From NCBI GenBank assembly GCA_020026375.1, contig JAHHQN010000024.1, positions 1-35,386 on the forward strand: a DNA stretch of 35,386 nt, in the 5' to 3' direction. Origin of the DNA: Alistipes sp. (GTDB taxonomy: Bacteria; Bacteroidota; Bacteroidia; Bacteroidales; Rikenellaceae). This document shows positions 17,779 to 26,123 of this stretch, piece after piece; positions within the stretch are counted from its first letter, which is position 1; every line of letters begins with the position of its first letter. Under the pieces are notes generated by a model, which ran no database searches, was not told the DNA's origin, and worked only from the letters and a program-made list of their open reading frames with translations. The position numbers and the translations under genes are program-made.

Positions 17779-19402
17779 ACTCCGACAGCGGGTGCTCGCC
17801 GCGGCACTGTCGACACTGCTCGCCGCCACGGCGTTCACCTCCTGCACCAAAGTAGATGACTCGCTGGGTCAGAACATCGTGCCGGACAACCAGCACATGC
17901 ACGCCGGCTACTTCACCCTGCCCCGATACAGCAAGGACACGGGCTACGACATCAAGAAATTCGTCGAGACCCGTCTGTTCCAGACCGACTCGGTCAAGGC
18001 TTCGAACATCGCCTACGGCTACATGGGTTCGCAGCTCAACGACACGGTGGGTCTGCGCACGGCCGGCTTCATGACCCAGGTGCTGAGCGCCTACAAGGTG
18101 GAAAAGGATTTCTTCGGCCACAAGCCCATCTTCGACTCGGCCACCCTCCGAATCGCAATGGACATCTACGACAAGGACACCCTCACCCCCCAGAAATACA
18201 ACATCTATGAGGTGGTGAGCAACAAATACCTGACCGACAAGACCGAGAAGGACTCCACGTTCTATCTCGACGGCAAGTTCGACCCCCGAAAGGACGGCAC
18301 CGTGAGCAGCGAACCGCTCTTCACGTTCACCTTCCCCGACGGCAAGACCACAGGTCCCTCGACCAAGAGCGTGACACTGAAGACCACCCCCGCCGGCCGC
18401 GAATACATCAGCCGTCTGATGCTGCAGTCGGGCAAGTACAAGGACAACTACTCCATCTACAAGACCGACAGCCTCAAGCAGTGGGTCGAGGAGTTCAAGG
18501 GTCTCTACATCTGTCCGGCCGAGGAGCAGAAGGAGAAGGGCAAGGGCTGCATCTACGGCACCAAGCTCGAAAACTCGAGTCTGTGGATCTACGGCCGTAA
18601 CCGCCGCCCCGACGACGAGTCGCTCATCAAGGACACCATCGGCGTGGCCCTCTCGTTCTACGACATCTACACCAAGGACTACGGCAACGTGTCGGTCAAC
18701 ACCGTTCACCGCGACTACTCGCAGTCGTCGATGATTGACGCCTCGACCATCGGCGAGAACGTCAAGGACCGTCCCCTCTCGCCGCGCATCATCGTCGAGG
18801 GTCTGGGCGGTGTGGTCTCGGAGCTGAGCTTCACCCAGGAGTTCTTCTCGGAAATCGAACACGAAATCGAGACCACCAACAACGAGCTGAACACCGCGTT
18901 CACCACCATGTCGTTCAGCCAGTGCCGCATGCTGGTCTACTTCACCGACAGCGACTACTCGTGGGAGGCCATCAACCCCGGCACGGCGGTCAATCTGGTG
19001 AAGGAGATGAACGGCGCACTGAGCCGTCTGGGCATGTATACCGACTACGGCAAGGTGGAGGCCATCTCCGACTACGAATTCCAGTACGAACAGCAGTACA
19101 ACACGGAGCTGGCCTACGACGGCCACATCAACCGCAGCCGCGGCTGTTACATCATGGACATCACCGAACATGTGCAGCAGCTCTGGAACCAATATCTGGA
19201 GGAGAAGCGAACGGCCGCGGAGGAGAACCGACCCGTCGACCTCTCGAAGCTGGAGAACAGAGTCGTGTATCTGGGACCCGAAGCCTACAACTACTACACG
19301 GGAGGCTTCAGCGTGGTGCAGGGTATGGCCACCGATGCGGGTGACGCCCTGCAAAACAATGCCCCCATACGATTCGAATTCGCCTACAACCTAATCAAGT
19401 AG
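17762..19402 (+). CDS. DUF4270 family lipoprotein
   Basis: A 546-residue predicted lipoprotein. The ATG at 17762 gives a basic N-terminus (NRLRQR), a hydrophobic core and a lipobox-like end TAFTSC with Cys28. The same frame is open further upstream, but that part only shadows the preceding gene. The mature region (SLGQNIVPDNQHMHAGYF, a repeated pattern of strands, and YYTGGFSVVQGMATDAGD near the end) fits DUF4270, a Bacteroidota family of unknown function that sits in the outer envelope. It overlaps the GT5-like gene by 17 bases in another frame. A terminator follows at 19421. Confidence 0.85.
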   Translation: MTNSNRLRQRVLAAALSTLLAATAFTSCTKVDDSLGQNIVPDNQHMHAGYFTLPRYSKDTGYDIKKFVETRLFQTDSVKASNIAYGYMGSQLNDTVGLRTAGFMTQVLSAYKVEKDFFGHKPIFDSATLRIAMDIYDKDTLTPQKYNIYEVVSNKYLTDKTEKDSTFYLDGKFDPRKDGTVSSEPLFTFTFPDGKTTGPSTKSVTLKTTPAGREYISRLMLQSGKYKDNYSIYKTDSLKQWVEEFKGLYICPAEEQKEKGKGCIYGTKLENSSLWIYGRNRRPDDESLIKDTIGVALSFYDIYTKDYGNVSVNTVHRDYSQSSMIDASTIGENVKDRPLSPRIIVEGLGGVVSELSFTQEFFSEIEHEIETTNNELNTAFTTMSFSQCRMLVYFTDSDYSWEAINPGTAVNLVKEMNGALSRLGMYTDYGKVEAISDYEFQYEQQYNTELAYDGHINRSRGCYIMDITEHVQQLWNQYLEEKRTAAEENRPVDLSKLENRVVYLGPEAYNYYTGGFSVVQGMATDAGDALQNNAPIRFEFAYNLIK

Positions 19403-19420
19403 TACTGCCCACAAAGCGAG

Positions 19421-19449
19421 ACCTAAGTTCGATATGTGCTTAGGTTTTC
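19421..19449 (+). terminator. Terminator between DUF4270 gene and topA
   Basis: Perfect 7-bp stem ACCTAAG/CTTAGGT (19421-19427, 19439-19445) with an 11-base loop, followed by TTT. The T-run is short, so it may be leaky. Confidence 0.6.
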
Positions 19450-19475
19450 GCATTTTTGTGATAACTATAAAACCT

Positions 19476-21773
19476 ATGCAGAAAAATCTGGTAATCGTGG
19501 AGTCCCCGGCCAAGGCCAAGACCATCGGCAAGTTCCTGGGCGAGGATTTCATCGTTAAATCGAGTTTCGGTCATATCCGCGACCTTTCGAAAAAAGACCT
19601 CGGCATCAACATCACCGAGGACTTCAATCCCATATACGAAGTTCCGAGCGACAAGAAAAAAGTCGTCGAGGAGCTCACCAAACTGTCCAAAGACAAGACA
19701 GTGTGGTTGGCATCCGATGAAGACCGCGAAGGAGAAGCCATCGCATGGCACCTCACAGAAGTGTTGGGGCTCCCGGTCGACAATACCAAGCGTATTGTGT
19801 TCCATGAAATCACCAAACGCGCCATTCTCGAGGCTATCGAGCATCCGCGCACGGTGAACATGAATCTGGTGAACGCCCAGCAGGCACGCCGTATCCTCGA
19901 CCGTCTGGTCGGCTTCGAGCTGTCACCCGTGCTGTGGAAGAAGGTGCGTCCCCAGCTCTCGGCAGGCCGTGTTCAGTCGGTGGCCGTGCGTCTGATTGTG
20001 GAGCGCGAGCGCGAAATCATCGCCTTCTCGATATCGCCCTACTACCGCGTTGTGGCAGAGTTCTACACCGCAGGCGACAAGGAGAAGACCCTCTTCAAGG
20101 CGGAGCTGTCGTCGCGCTTCGAGAGCAAGGAGCAGGCACTCGACTTCCTCAACAAAGCCAAGGAGGCTGCCTACACGGTGGCCAAGTGTGAGGAGAAGCC
20201 CGCACAGCGTCACCCCTCGGCACCTTTCACCACTTCGACCCTCCAGCAGGAGGCAGGCCGCAAGTTGGGTATGTCGGTGTCGCAAATCATGTCGGTGGCA
20301 CAGAAGCTCTACGAGCAGGGTTTGATTACCTACATGCGTACCGACTCGGTGAACCTCTCCGTACAGGCACTGGCACAGTGTAAGGAGGAGGTCATCAAAC
20401 TCTTCGGCGAGAAATACTCGCGCCCGATGAACTACAAGACCAAGACCAAGGGTGCACAGGAGGCGCACGAGGCCATTCGTCCGTCGTACATCGAGCGTCG
20501 CACCATCGAGGGTACGGCCGCCGAGAAGAAACTCTATGACCTGATATGGAAGCGCACCGTTGCCTCGCAGATGGTGCCTGCGGAGATTAACCGCACCACC
20601 ATCACCATCAATATCTCCAACTCCGACCTGCAATTCGTCGCCACGGGCGAAGTCGTGCGTTTCGACGGCTTCCTGCGTCTCTACTCCGAGGCCGTGGACG
20701 AGGACCAGGCACAGGAGAGCGGCGAGGGTCTGCTGCCCAAGATGGCGGCCGGCGACCACCTCGAAGCACAGAAGATTACGGCGACCGAGCGTTTCACGCA
20801 GGCACCGGCACGCTACAACGAGGCTTCGCTGGTCAAGCGTCTCGAGGAGCTGGGCATCGGCCGTCCTTCGACCTACGCCCCCACCATCACCACCATCATC
20901 AACCGCGGCTATGTGGTCAAGCAGAACCGCGACGGCCAGAAGCGCGACTACACGCAGCTGACCCTCTCGTCGGGCAAAATCGGCGAGAAGGTGGCCACCG
21001 AGACCTTCGGCAAGGAGAAGAACCGTCTCTCGCCCACCGACATCGGCATGGTGGTCAACGACTATCTCGAGGCACAGTTCGCCCCCATCATCGACTACAA
21101 CTTCACGGCCAACGTGGAGAAGGAGTTCGACCACATTGCCGACGGTGACATCACCTGGCATGTGATGATTCAGAACTTCTACGGTCCGTTCCACAAGATG
21201 GTCGACACGGCCATCGGCGCACAGAACGACCACAACGGTCATGTGCGTGTGCTGGGCAACGACCCCGAGACGGGTCATGTGGTCAAGGCACGCATCGGCC
21301 GCTACGGCCCGATGGTCGAAATCGAGGGCGCGGAGGGCGAGAAGAGCCGCTTCGCCTCGCTCAAGAGAGGCCAGCTCATCGAGTCCATCACCCTGGAGGA
21401 GGCCCTCGAACTCTTCGCGCTGCCCCGTCTGCTGGGCAAGCTCGACGGCGAGGATCTGTGTGCCGGCATCGGCAAGTACGGTGCCTATATCCGCTACGGC
21501 AAGTCGTTCGCCTCGCTGGGCAAGAACGACGACCCCTACACGGTGACCTACGAGCGCGCACTCGAAATCATCGAGGAGCATAAGGCCGCACAGGCTGCCG
21601 CCAACACCCCCCTCAAGACCTTCAGCGAGGACAAGGAGATGATTATCAAGAACGGCCGCTATGGTGCCTACATCGCCTACAAGGGCAAGAACTATCGTAT
21701 CCCGAGAGGTTCGAAACCCGAGGAGATGACCTACGAAATGTGTCAGAAAATCGTAACCACATCTAAAAAGTAA
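19476..21773 (+). CDS. topA: DNA topoisomerase I
   Basis: TopA relaxes negative supercoils by transient single-strand cleavage. The Toprim domain is at about 1-115 (LVIVESPAKAKTIGKFLG, ASDEDREGEAIAWHL with the acidic DxD-type residues). The catalytic Tyr286 lies in LITYMRTDSVNLS, and EAHEAIRPS and GIGRPSTYAPTI follow. After about residue 590 there are glycine-rich TopoI C-terminal repeats (ARIGRYGPMVEI, GIGKYGAYIRYG, NGRYGAYIAY) and no cysteine zinc fingers, unlike E. coli. I chose ATG 19476 because VIVESPAKAK then starts at residue 6. The 14 codons upstream in frame cross the terminator stem. Confidence 0.97.
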   Translation: MQKNLVIVESPAKAKTIGKFLGEDFIVKSSFGHIRDLSKKDLGINITEDFNPIYEVPSDKKKVVEELTKLSKDKTVWLASDEDREGEAIAWHLTEVLGLPVDNTKRIVFHEITKRAILEAIEHPRTVNMNLVNAQQARRILDRLVGFELSPVLWKKVRPQLSAGRVQSVAVRLIVEREREIIAFSISPYYRVVAEFYTAGDKEKTLFKAELSSRFESKEQALDFLNKAKEAAYTVAKCEEKPAQRHPSAPFTTSTLQQEAGRKLGMSVSQIMSVAQKLYEQGLITYMRTDSVNLSVQALAQCKEEVIKLFGEKYSRPMNYKTKTKGAQEAHEAIRPSYIERRTIEGTAAEKKLYDLIWKRTVASQMVPAEINRTTITINISNSDLQFVATGEVVRFDGFLRLYSEAVDEDQAQESGEGLLPKMAAGDHLEAQKITATERFTQAPARYNEASLVKRLEELGIGRPSTYAPTITTIINRGYVVKQNRDGQKRDYTQLTLSSGKIGEKVATETFGKEKNRLSPTDIGMVVNDYLEAQFAPIIDYNFTANVEKEFDHIADGDITWHVMIQNFYGPFHKMVDTAIGAQNDHNGHVRVLGNDPETGHVVKARIGRYGPMVEIEGAEGEKSRFASLKRGQLIESITLEEALELFALPRLLGKLDGEDLCAGIGKYGAYIRYGKSFASLGKNDDPYTVTYERALEIIEEHKAAQAAANTPLKTFSEDKEMIIKNGRYGAYIAYKGKNYRIPRGSKPEEMTYEMCQKIVTTSKK

Positions 21774-21788
21774 CAAAACCCAAATCAC

Positions 21789-22997
21789 ATGAAAAACTTA
21801 TTCCTTTTATCGGCAGCAGCACTGATGCTGTCGATGTCGGCAACGGCCAAGACGCCCAAGACCGAGAAGAAAGCCGAAGGCTACATCTTCACCGATGAGA
21901 AAGTCGTAGACATCACTCCCGTCAAGGACCAGAGCCGCAGCGGTACGTGCTGGTGCTTCTCGACCATGTCGTTCCTCGAGAGCGAAATCATGCGCGCCGG
22001 CGGCCAGCCCATGCATCTTTCGGAGATGTGGGTGACCCGTCACACCATGATGGAGAAGGCCGAGAAGTATATGCGTATGCACGGCACCATCAACTTCGCC
22101 GAGGGCGGCGCAGCACACGACGTGACCGAGATGATCAAGAAATACGGTATCGTACCCTTCGAGGTCTACAAGGGTCTGAACTACGGCACCGAGAAGCCCG
22201 ATTTCCACGAGCTGTCGGAGGTGTTGAAGAACTTCCTCGACACCGTGCTGAAGGCCAACGAGAAGACCAACATGCCTCTCTCGACCGCCTGGAAGCGCGC
22301 GTTCAACGCCATTTTGGACGAGTATTTCGGTGAGATGCCCGAGAAGTTCACCTATGAGGGTAAGGAGTACACTCCCGCTTCGTTCCGCGATGCACTGCCC
22401 ATCAAGATGGACGACTACCACGACATGACTTCGTTCACCCATCACCCCTTCTACACCGACTTCGTCATCGAGGTTCCCGACAACTGGATGTGGGGTAAGG
22501 TCTACAACCTGCCCATGGACGACATGATGCGTGTCATCGACTCGGCCATCGACAACGGCTACGCCATTGCATGGGGCAGCGACGTGAGCGAGAAGGGCTT
22601 CAGCCGCACCAAGTGCATCGGTATCATTCCCGAGGCCGACATCGAGAGCATGAGCGGCACCGAGGCCGAAAAGTGGGGCAAGCTCACCGAGCGTGAGAAG
22701 CAGGAGGCACTCTACAAGTTCGACAAGCCCGGCAAGGAGCGCACCATCACCCAGGAGATGCGTCAGGAGGCATTCGACAACTTCGAGACCACCGACGACC
22801 ACGGTATGGTGATCGTGGGCAAGGCTCACGACCAGGAGGGCAACAAGTACTACAAGGTGCTGAACTCGTGGAACAAGATCGGTCCCTACGAGGGTCACTG
22901 GTACTTCTCTCGTCCGTTCGTTGAGTACAAGACCACTTCGTTCATGGTCAACAAGAACGCCCTGCCCAAGGACATTCGCGAGAAACTGGGTCTGTAA
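21789..22997 (+). CDS. Secreted C1B-family cysteine aminopeptidase (bleomycin hydrolase-like)
   Basis: A 402-residue papain-superfamily peptidase. The N-terminus is a signal peptide (MKNLFLLSAAALMLSMSATA, cleavage near 20), so it acts outside the cytoplasm, unlike classical PepC. The catalytic set is visible: Gln48 and Cys54 in KDQSRSGTCWCFST, His in DDHGMVIVG, and Asn in VLNSWN. The C1B-type insertion between them (about 100-340) fits bleomycin hydrolase/PepC. The usual C-terminal extension that trims specificity is short here (ends KDIREKLGL). It starts 15 bases after topA and may be read through from it; a strong terminator follows at 23059. Confidence 0.9.
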   Translation: MKNLFLLSAAALMLSMSATAKTPKTEKKAEGYIFTDEKVVDITPVKDQSRSGTCWCFSTMSFLESEIMRAGGQPMHLSEMWVTRHTMMEKAEKYMRMHGTINFAEGGAAHDVTEMIKKYGIVPFEVYKGLNYGTEKPDFHELSEVLKNFLDTVLKANEKTNMPLSTAWKRAFNAILDEYFGEMPEKFTYEGKEYTPASFRDALPIKMDDYHDMTSFTHHPFYTDFVIEVPDNWMWGKVYNLPMDDMMRVIDSAIDNGYAIAWGSDVSEKGFSRTKCIGIIPEADIESMSGTEAEKWGKLTEREKQEALYKFDKPGKERTITQEMRQEAFDNFETTDDHGMVIVGKAHDQEGNKYYKVLNSWNKIGPYEGHWYFSRPFVEYKTTSFMVNKNALPKDIREKLGL

Positions 22998-23058
22998 TCC
23001 CTCTGGGGGGACACCACCCGAAACATAAGACGATATCCGATGTGGGGTATCGTTCCCG

Positions 23059-23092
23059 ACAGGGAGGCTTCGAGGAAGCCTCCCTGTTTTTT
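23059..23092 (+). terminator. Terminator of the C1B peptidase gene
   Basis: Perfect 12-bp stem ACAGGGAGGCTT/AAGCCTCCCTGT with a CGAGG loop, followed by six T. Confidence 0.95.
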
Positions 23093-23550
23093 GTGCCGAC
23101 GGACACTTGCCGATACGTGGCGGAGACTGATGACGAGTGGCAGGGGAAAGCAGAGGACGGTATGCAGAGAAATGCCGACAACGGTTTGCAGGGCAGGAAG
23201 GCCGCCGCCGTCTGTGGATTTGTGGGGCTGCCGACCGCCGTAACATGCACAGAATGTCAATAGAAATCAACATTATCAACACTTCACAAAGTGTTGTCAT
23301 TCGGTAAATTACGACATCACGGAGCAGTATTCTGCACAGTTATTGACATCGTAAGATTTCTTAATAAAAAATGTTGATAAACTCCCCCACCGCCACGCGG
23401 CCGAAACCGCCCCCTCCGACACGCCCGTCTTTTCTGTCCCCACTGCCGGTTGACACCCGCACACCGCCATGCCCCCGAGCAGTGTTTTCCGCCCCGTCAG
23501 CCCCTTCCGAAAGGAGGGGCGACCATCATTCCACCTCACCGACAAATGGT

Positions 23551-23593
23551 AAAAAAAAGGCCGAAACCCCTCCTCAAAAGGGGCTTCGGTCCT
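23551..23593 (-). terminator. Terminator of the GH110 gene
   Basis: Minus strand: AAGGACCGAAGCCCC pairs with GGGGTTTCGGCCTT (two mismatches), followed by eight T. It lies about 40 bases after the GH110 stop. Confidence 0.85.
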
Positions 23594-23634
23594 TCTTCTT
23601 GTGCCGCCGCACGGGGCGACGGTCTCATTATCGG

Positions 23635-25419
23635 TCAGTCGCCGATTTCCACACGCGAGACCCGCTCGAACTTGAAGCGGCTTCGAATGGGGTGAAATGG
23701 CTTGTAGTCGTTATTCCGGCGAATGACATTGCGGCGGAAAACGAGTCCGTCCACCGACTTGGCATAGAGAATCGGGGCATCGAAGGTGTCGAATTCGTTG
23801 TCCTCGATAAGTATCGCCCCCTCGCTGCCGCCATGGAAGTAGCGTTGCTGCCCCTCGAGATTCGGAATCTCGGGATAAATCGAAATCACGGCGTTGGTGA
23901 ACTGGTAGAGGCTGGTCAGGGCATTGACAAAGCGGTTGTGGCGAATCACCACCTCGAGACACGCGCCCGTCTCGAACCAGCCGTTGCAGTCGCCGCACAA
24001 CAGCACCGCCGCGCCCGACGTATGGTCGAAAAGGTTGTACTCCACCACGGTGCGGCGCGGTGTGGAGAAGAGCGAGCCACGTGCGCGGTTGTTGCGAATG
24101 GTGTTGTGCGCAAAGTACACCTCGGGGGTCCAGCTCAGGTTCTCGATACCGCAGGTCTGCCGCTCCGAGATTTCGGGGTCGAGATCGCGGTCGAAAGCGA
24201 TGAGAAATTCGCGCGCCCCCTCGCACGAGTCGGTGTCGTAGGGGCGGATATCGGTAATGCGGCACTTTCCGTCCATGTGTTCCATGGTGTTCGAACGGAC
24301 GAACTGCACGGTGTCGCCGACCTGTCCCCACTCGAATCCCCACGACTGGTCGTGCATGTAGCGTCCCACCAACGTGCGGTCGTCGATACGGCGCACCACC
24401 TTGAGGTAGGTGCCGTGGACATTGATGGCATCGTCCATCATGCCCTCATAGAGGCCGCGTGTGGAGATGATTTTGCCCTTGCAGCCCGAGAAGTGGGTGG
24501 CATCGGCCTGTGTGGTGAAGTAGCGAGGGTCGTCGTTGTCACGCAGGCAGACCCCGAATTTGTCGAGCGTGATATTCTCGCAGAGCTGTGCCAGCAGTCC
24601 CATACCCTCGGCATAGTGGACCCTCACCCCCGAGATGAGGGTATTGCGGTTGTGGGCGAGGAAGATGCCGGGGGCAGGACGTCCCCAGTCGCGCAGGGCC
24701 ACCACCACACCCGGTTTCAGACGTTCGTCGCGCCATTCGGGTGCATGAATACGGCACGGCGACAGCTCCACCACCTTACGGGTGGCGCAGTAGACATCGC
24801 TGGTGTTGTAGACCACGCGGCGGCTCTCCCCCTCGAAGGCAATGCCCCATTCGGGACGGAGCGACCACCCCTCGCCGTACGACTCGAAGCGGCCGTCGTC
24901 GAGAATGCGGTAGTTGACCCACGGTGCAGGCTCGAAGGTGATGCCCTTGCGGGGGTCGTTCTCCACGATGGTGACCTGGGTGATGTGCGGCACGGCAAAG
25001 TCCACGCCGAAGTTCGTCAGGCGGCAATTCGCCGAGCGGGTCACCGCCACGGGGAGCATGCGGCCGTGGAAGATGAAGTCGGCACCCCCGCCGTCGAGGG
25101 TGAAGTTGTCGAGGCGGTCGATGTCGAATCCCACCTTCTTGGGGTTCACCTGGTCGTGGTTGGAGATGTAGCACACCTTTTGGGTGGCGCCCTTCTCGTG
25201 GAACTCATAGCGGCCGTTTTCGAAGCGCAGCACCACCTCCTCGCCTTCGCGACATTCGCGGCGGATTCTCTCCAGCAGGCGGTTCACCGCCGAGGAGACA
25301 TTGCGTCCCGTGTTGGGGCGTATGCCGTATTTCGAGGCCTCATAGACACGCTGTGCCGACACCTCCGCCACCGCAAAGAGCAGCACAAGGCATGCGGTCA
25401 ATAGTTTGTGGATTCTCAT
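23635..25419 (-). CDS. GH110 alpha-1,3-galactosidase (secreted beta-helix)
   Basis: A 594-residue exported glycosidase. The start at 25419 gives a signal peptide (MRIHKLLTACLVLLFAVAEVSA, cleavage near 22); the 28 codons upstream in frame belong to the GNAT gene region. The mature start VYEASKYGIRPNTGRNVSSAV and repeated right-handed beta-helix rungs (NTLISGVRVHYAEGMG, GLYEGMMDDAINVHGTYL, YFAHNTIRNNRARG, GAILIEDNEF) match GH110. Known GH110 enzymes from gut Bacteroides remove terminal alpha-1,3-galactose from blood-group B or linear alpha-Gal glycans. Which of the two this one prefers cannot be read here. The paired Asp in EGMMDDAINVHG is a candidate catalytic site. It is co-transcribed with the GNAT gene 8 bases upstream. 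Confidence 0.88.
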   Translation of the reverse strand: MRIHKLLTACLVLLFAVAEVSAQRVYEASKYGIRPNTGRNVSSAVNRLLERIRRECREGEEVVLRFENGRYEFHEKGATQKVCYISNHDQVNPKKVGFDIDRLDNFTLDGGGADFIFHGRMLPVAVTRSANCRLTNFGVDFAVPHITQVTIVENDPRKGITFEPAPWVNYRILDDGRFESYGEGWSLRPEWGIAFEGESRRVVYNTSDVYCATRKVVELSPCRIHAPEWRDERLKPGVVVALRDWGRPAPGIFLAHNRNTLISGVRVHYAEGMGLLAQLCENITLDKFGVCLRDNDDPRYFTTQADATHFSGCKGKIISTRGLYEGMMDDAINVHGTYLKVVRRIDDRTLVGRYMHDQSWGFEWGQVGDTVQFVRSNTMEHMDGKCRITDIRPYDTDSCEGAREFLIAFDRDLDPEISERQTCGIENLSWTPEVYFAHNTIRNNRARGSLFSTPRRTVVEYNLFDHTSGAAVLLCGDCNGWFETGACLEVVIRHNRFVNALTSLYQFTNAVISIYPEIPNLEGQQRYFHGGSEGAILIEDNEFDTFDAPILYAKSVDGLVFRRNVIRRNNDYKPFHPIRSRFKFERVSRVEIGD

Positions 25420-25427
25420 GGCAGGGG

Positions 25428-25724
25428 TTATTCTTTGTCTGATGATGCGACCCACTTCTGCCACTCGGGGTGACGCTCCACCCATCGGGCGGTGAAACTG
25501 CATTGAGGGTCGATGTGATGGCCGTGGGCGGTGATTTCACGGAGGACAGCCTCCGTCAGACGGCCGGCAATGCCCTGTCCGGCGTGGCTTTCGGGCACAA
25601 AGGTGCGCAGAATGGTGAGGGTGTTGACCTCGGTGTGATATTCGATGTACGCCACTGCGTCACCCAAATTCCACTCATAGCGGCCGATGTCGGCACGGTG
25701 GATAATCGTAGGGGTTTGTTCCAT
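25428..25724 (-). CDS. Small GNAT-like N-acetyltransferase (YjdJ/NATD1 type)
   Basis: A 98-residue protein of the short COG2388 class of GNAT proteins. The core reads GRYEWNLGDAVAYIEYHTEVNTLTILRTFVPESHAGQGIAGRLTEAVLREI. VPESHAGQGIAGRL is the acetyl-CoA pyrophosphate loop (a Q/RxxGxA/G variant). The tail IDPQCSFTARWVERHPEW is typical of this class, whose Cys may take part in catalysis. I chose ATG 25724; the longer open frame upstream runs into the promoter and the repeat. It precedes the GH110 gene by 8 bases. The substrate is unknown and the pairing with a glycosidase may be accidental. Confidence 0.85.
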   Translation of the reverse strand: MEQTPTIIHRADIGRYEWNLGDAVAYIEYHTEVNTLTILRTFVPESHAGQGIAGRLTEAVLREITAHGHHIDPQCSFTARWVERHPEWQKWVASSDKE

Positions 25725-25769
25725 GGTTGAAAAGGATGTTAGTTGATAAATCGGTACAAAAATCCTTTT

Positions 25770-25777
25770 CAAAGATA
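25770..25777 (-). promoter_or_regulatory. -7 box for the GNAT-GH110 operon
   Basis: Minus strand TATCTTTG fits the consensus and lies 46 bases before the GNAT ATG. Its first base is the first base of the left 57-bp repeat, so any -33 element would lie inside the repeat; none resembles TTTG at 19-21 bases. Confidence 0.5.
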
Positions 25778-25833
25778 AGCATAAAAAACAAAAAAACCGA
25801 CTCAGATATTCACTAAGTCGGTTTTTGGTGCCC
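25777..25833. repeat. Left 57-bp direct repeat (putative attachment site copy)
   Basis: Identical at 56 of 57 positions to 28468-28524; the one difference (CAC here, CTC there) is in a hairpin loop. It holds the terminator hairpin CCGACT/AGTCGG (25797-25821) with flanking A and T runs. It ends in GGTGCCC, the complement of the last bases of tRNA-Leu. No tRNA body follows, so this is the copy left by integration (inference). Confidence 0.9.
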
Positions 25834-26123
25834 CCGTGACGATTAGTAAATATACAAAAAAATGGATAGACCAAGGTTACTCATAATATATGATAGAGGG
25901 GAGTTTTGTCTTTGAAAGATAAAAGGTTTTAAGATAAAATACGTATATTAGTACAACTAACAAAATAAGAGACTTTTACTTATTTGGGAAGGGGGTTTGA
26001 CAACACCTCCGCAACAAATAAGATATGAGTATATGCTTTTTCTATACTAAATTTTTTGCAGAAGGACACCTTATGACCTTCACTATTTGTAATTTTAGTT
26101 TCGAAAACTAAAAAACTATTCAT
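25834..26123. other. AT-rich upstream region of the island operon
   Basis: These 290 bases hold no convincing frame. Features seen are the 9-3-9 palindrome at 26093-26113 and AAGG/CCTT repeats around 26061-26080. No sequence fits TTTG-N20-TAnnTTTG well; TATTTG near 26085 is one base short. The promoter therefore remains unplaced. Confidence 0.45.
26093..26113 (+). promoter_or_regulatory. Palindrome before the island operon, candidate operator
   Basis: Perfect inverted repeat: TTTTAGTTT (26093-26101), CGA, then AAACTAAAA (26105-26113). It ends 10 bases before the first ATG. WYL regulators such as BrxR and CapW bind palindromes at the promoters of the operons they control, so this is a reasonable site for the regulator at 26819 (inference). 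Confidence 0.5.

Larger units (their letters stand above)
22998..23634. other. Non-coding gap between convergent genes, with skew reversal
   Basis: After the peptidase terminator I see no gene up to the GH110 terminator. The left part (23093-23260) is G-rich: by hand count 62 G against 39 C. The right part (23381-23520) is C-rich: 31 G against 67 C. Between them lies an AT-rich core (about 23261-23380) with a perfect 8-4-8 inverted repeat CAACACTT-CACA-AAGTGTTG (23274-23293). The core also has TTATCAACA near 23272 and its inverse TGTTGATAA near 23372. No promoter consensus points into a gene. Confidence 0.5.

Noticed and set aside
19923..21788. A 621-codon minus-strand frame across topA
   Set aside because: Same cause; topA carries all Toprim and catalytic motifs on the plus strand.
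23214..23380. DnaA-box-like sequences as a replication origin
   Set aside because: TTATCAACA differs from TTATCCACA at a position that is normally invariant. The skew direction and convergent genes point to a terminus rather than an origin.
25780..25826. The repeat hairpins as a CRISPR or insertion-sequence end
   Set aside because: There are only two copies, 2.7 kb apart; they contain the tRNA 3' end and a terminator, which explains them as attachment sites. No transposase is present.
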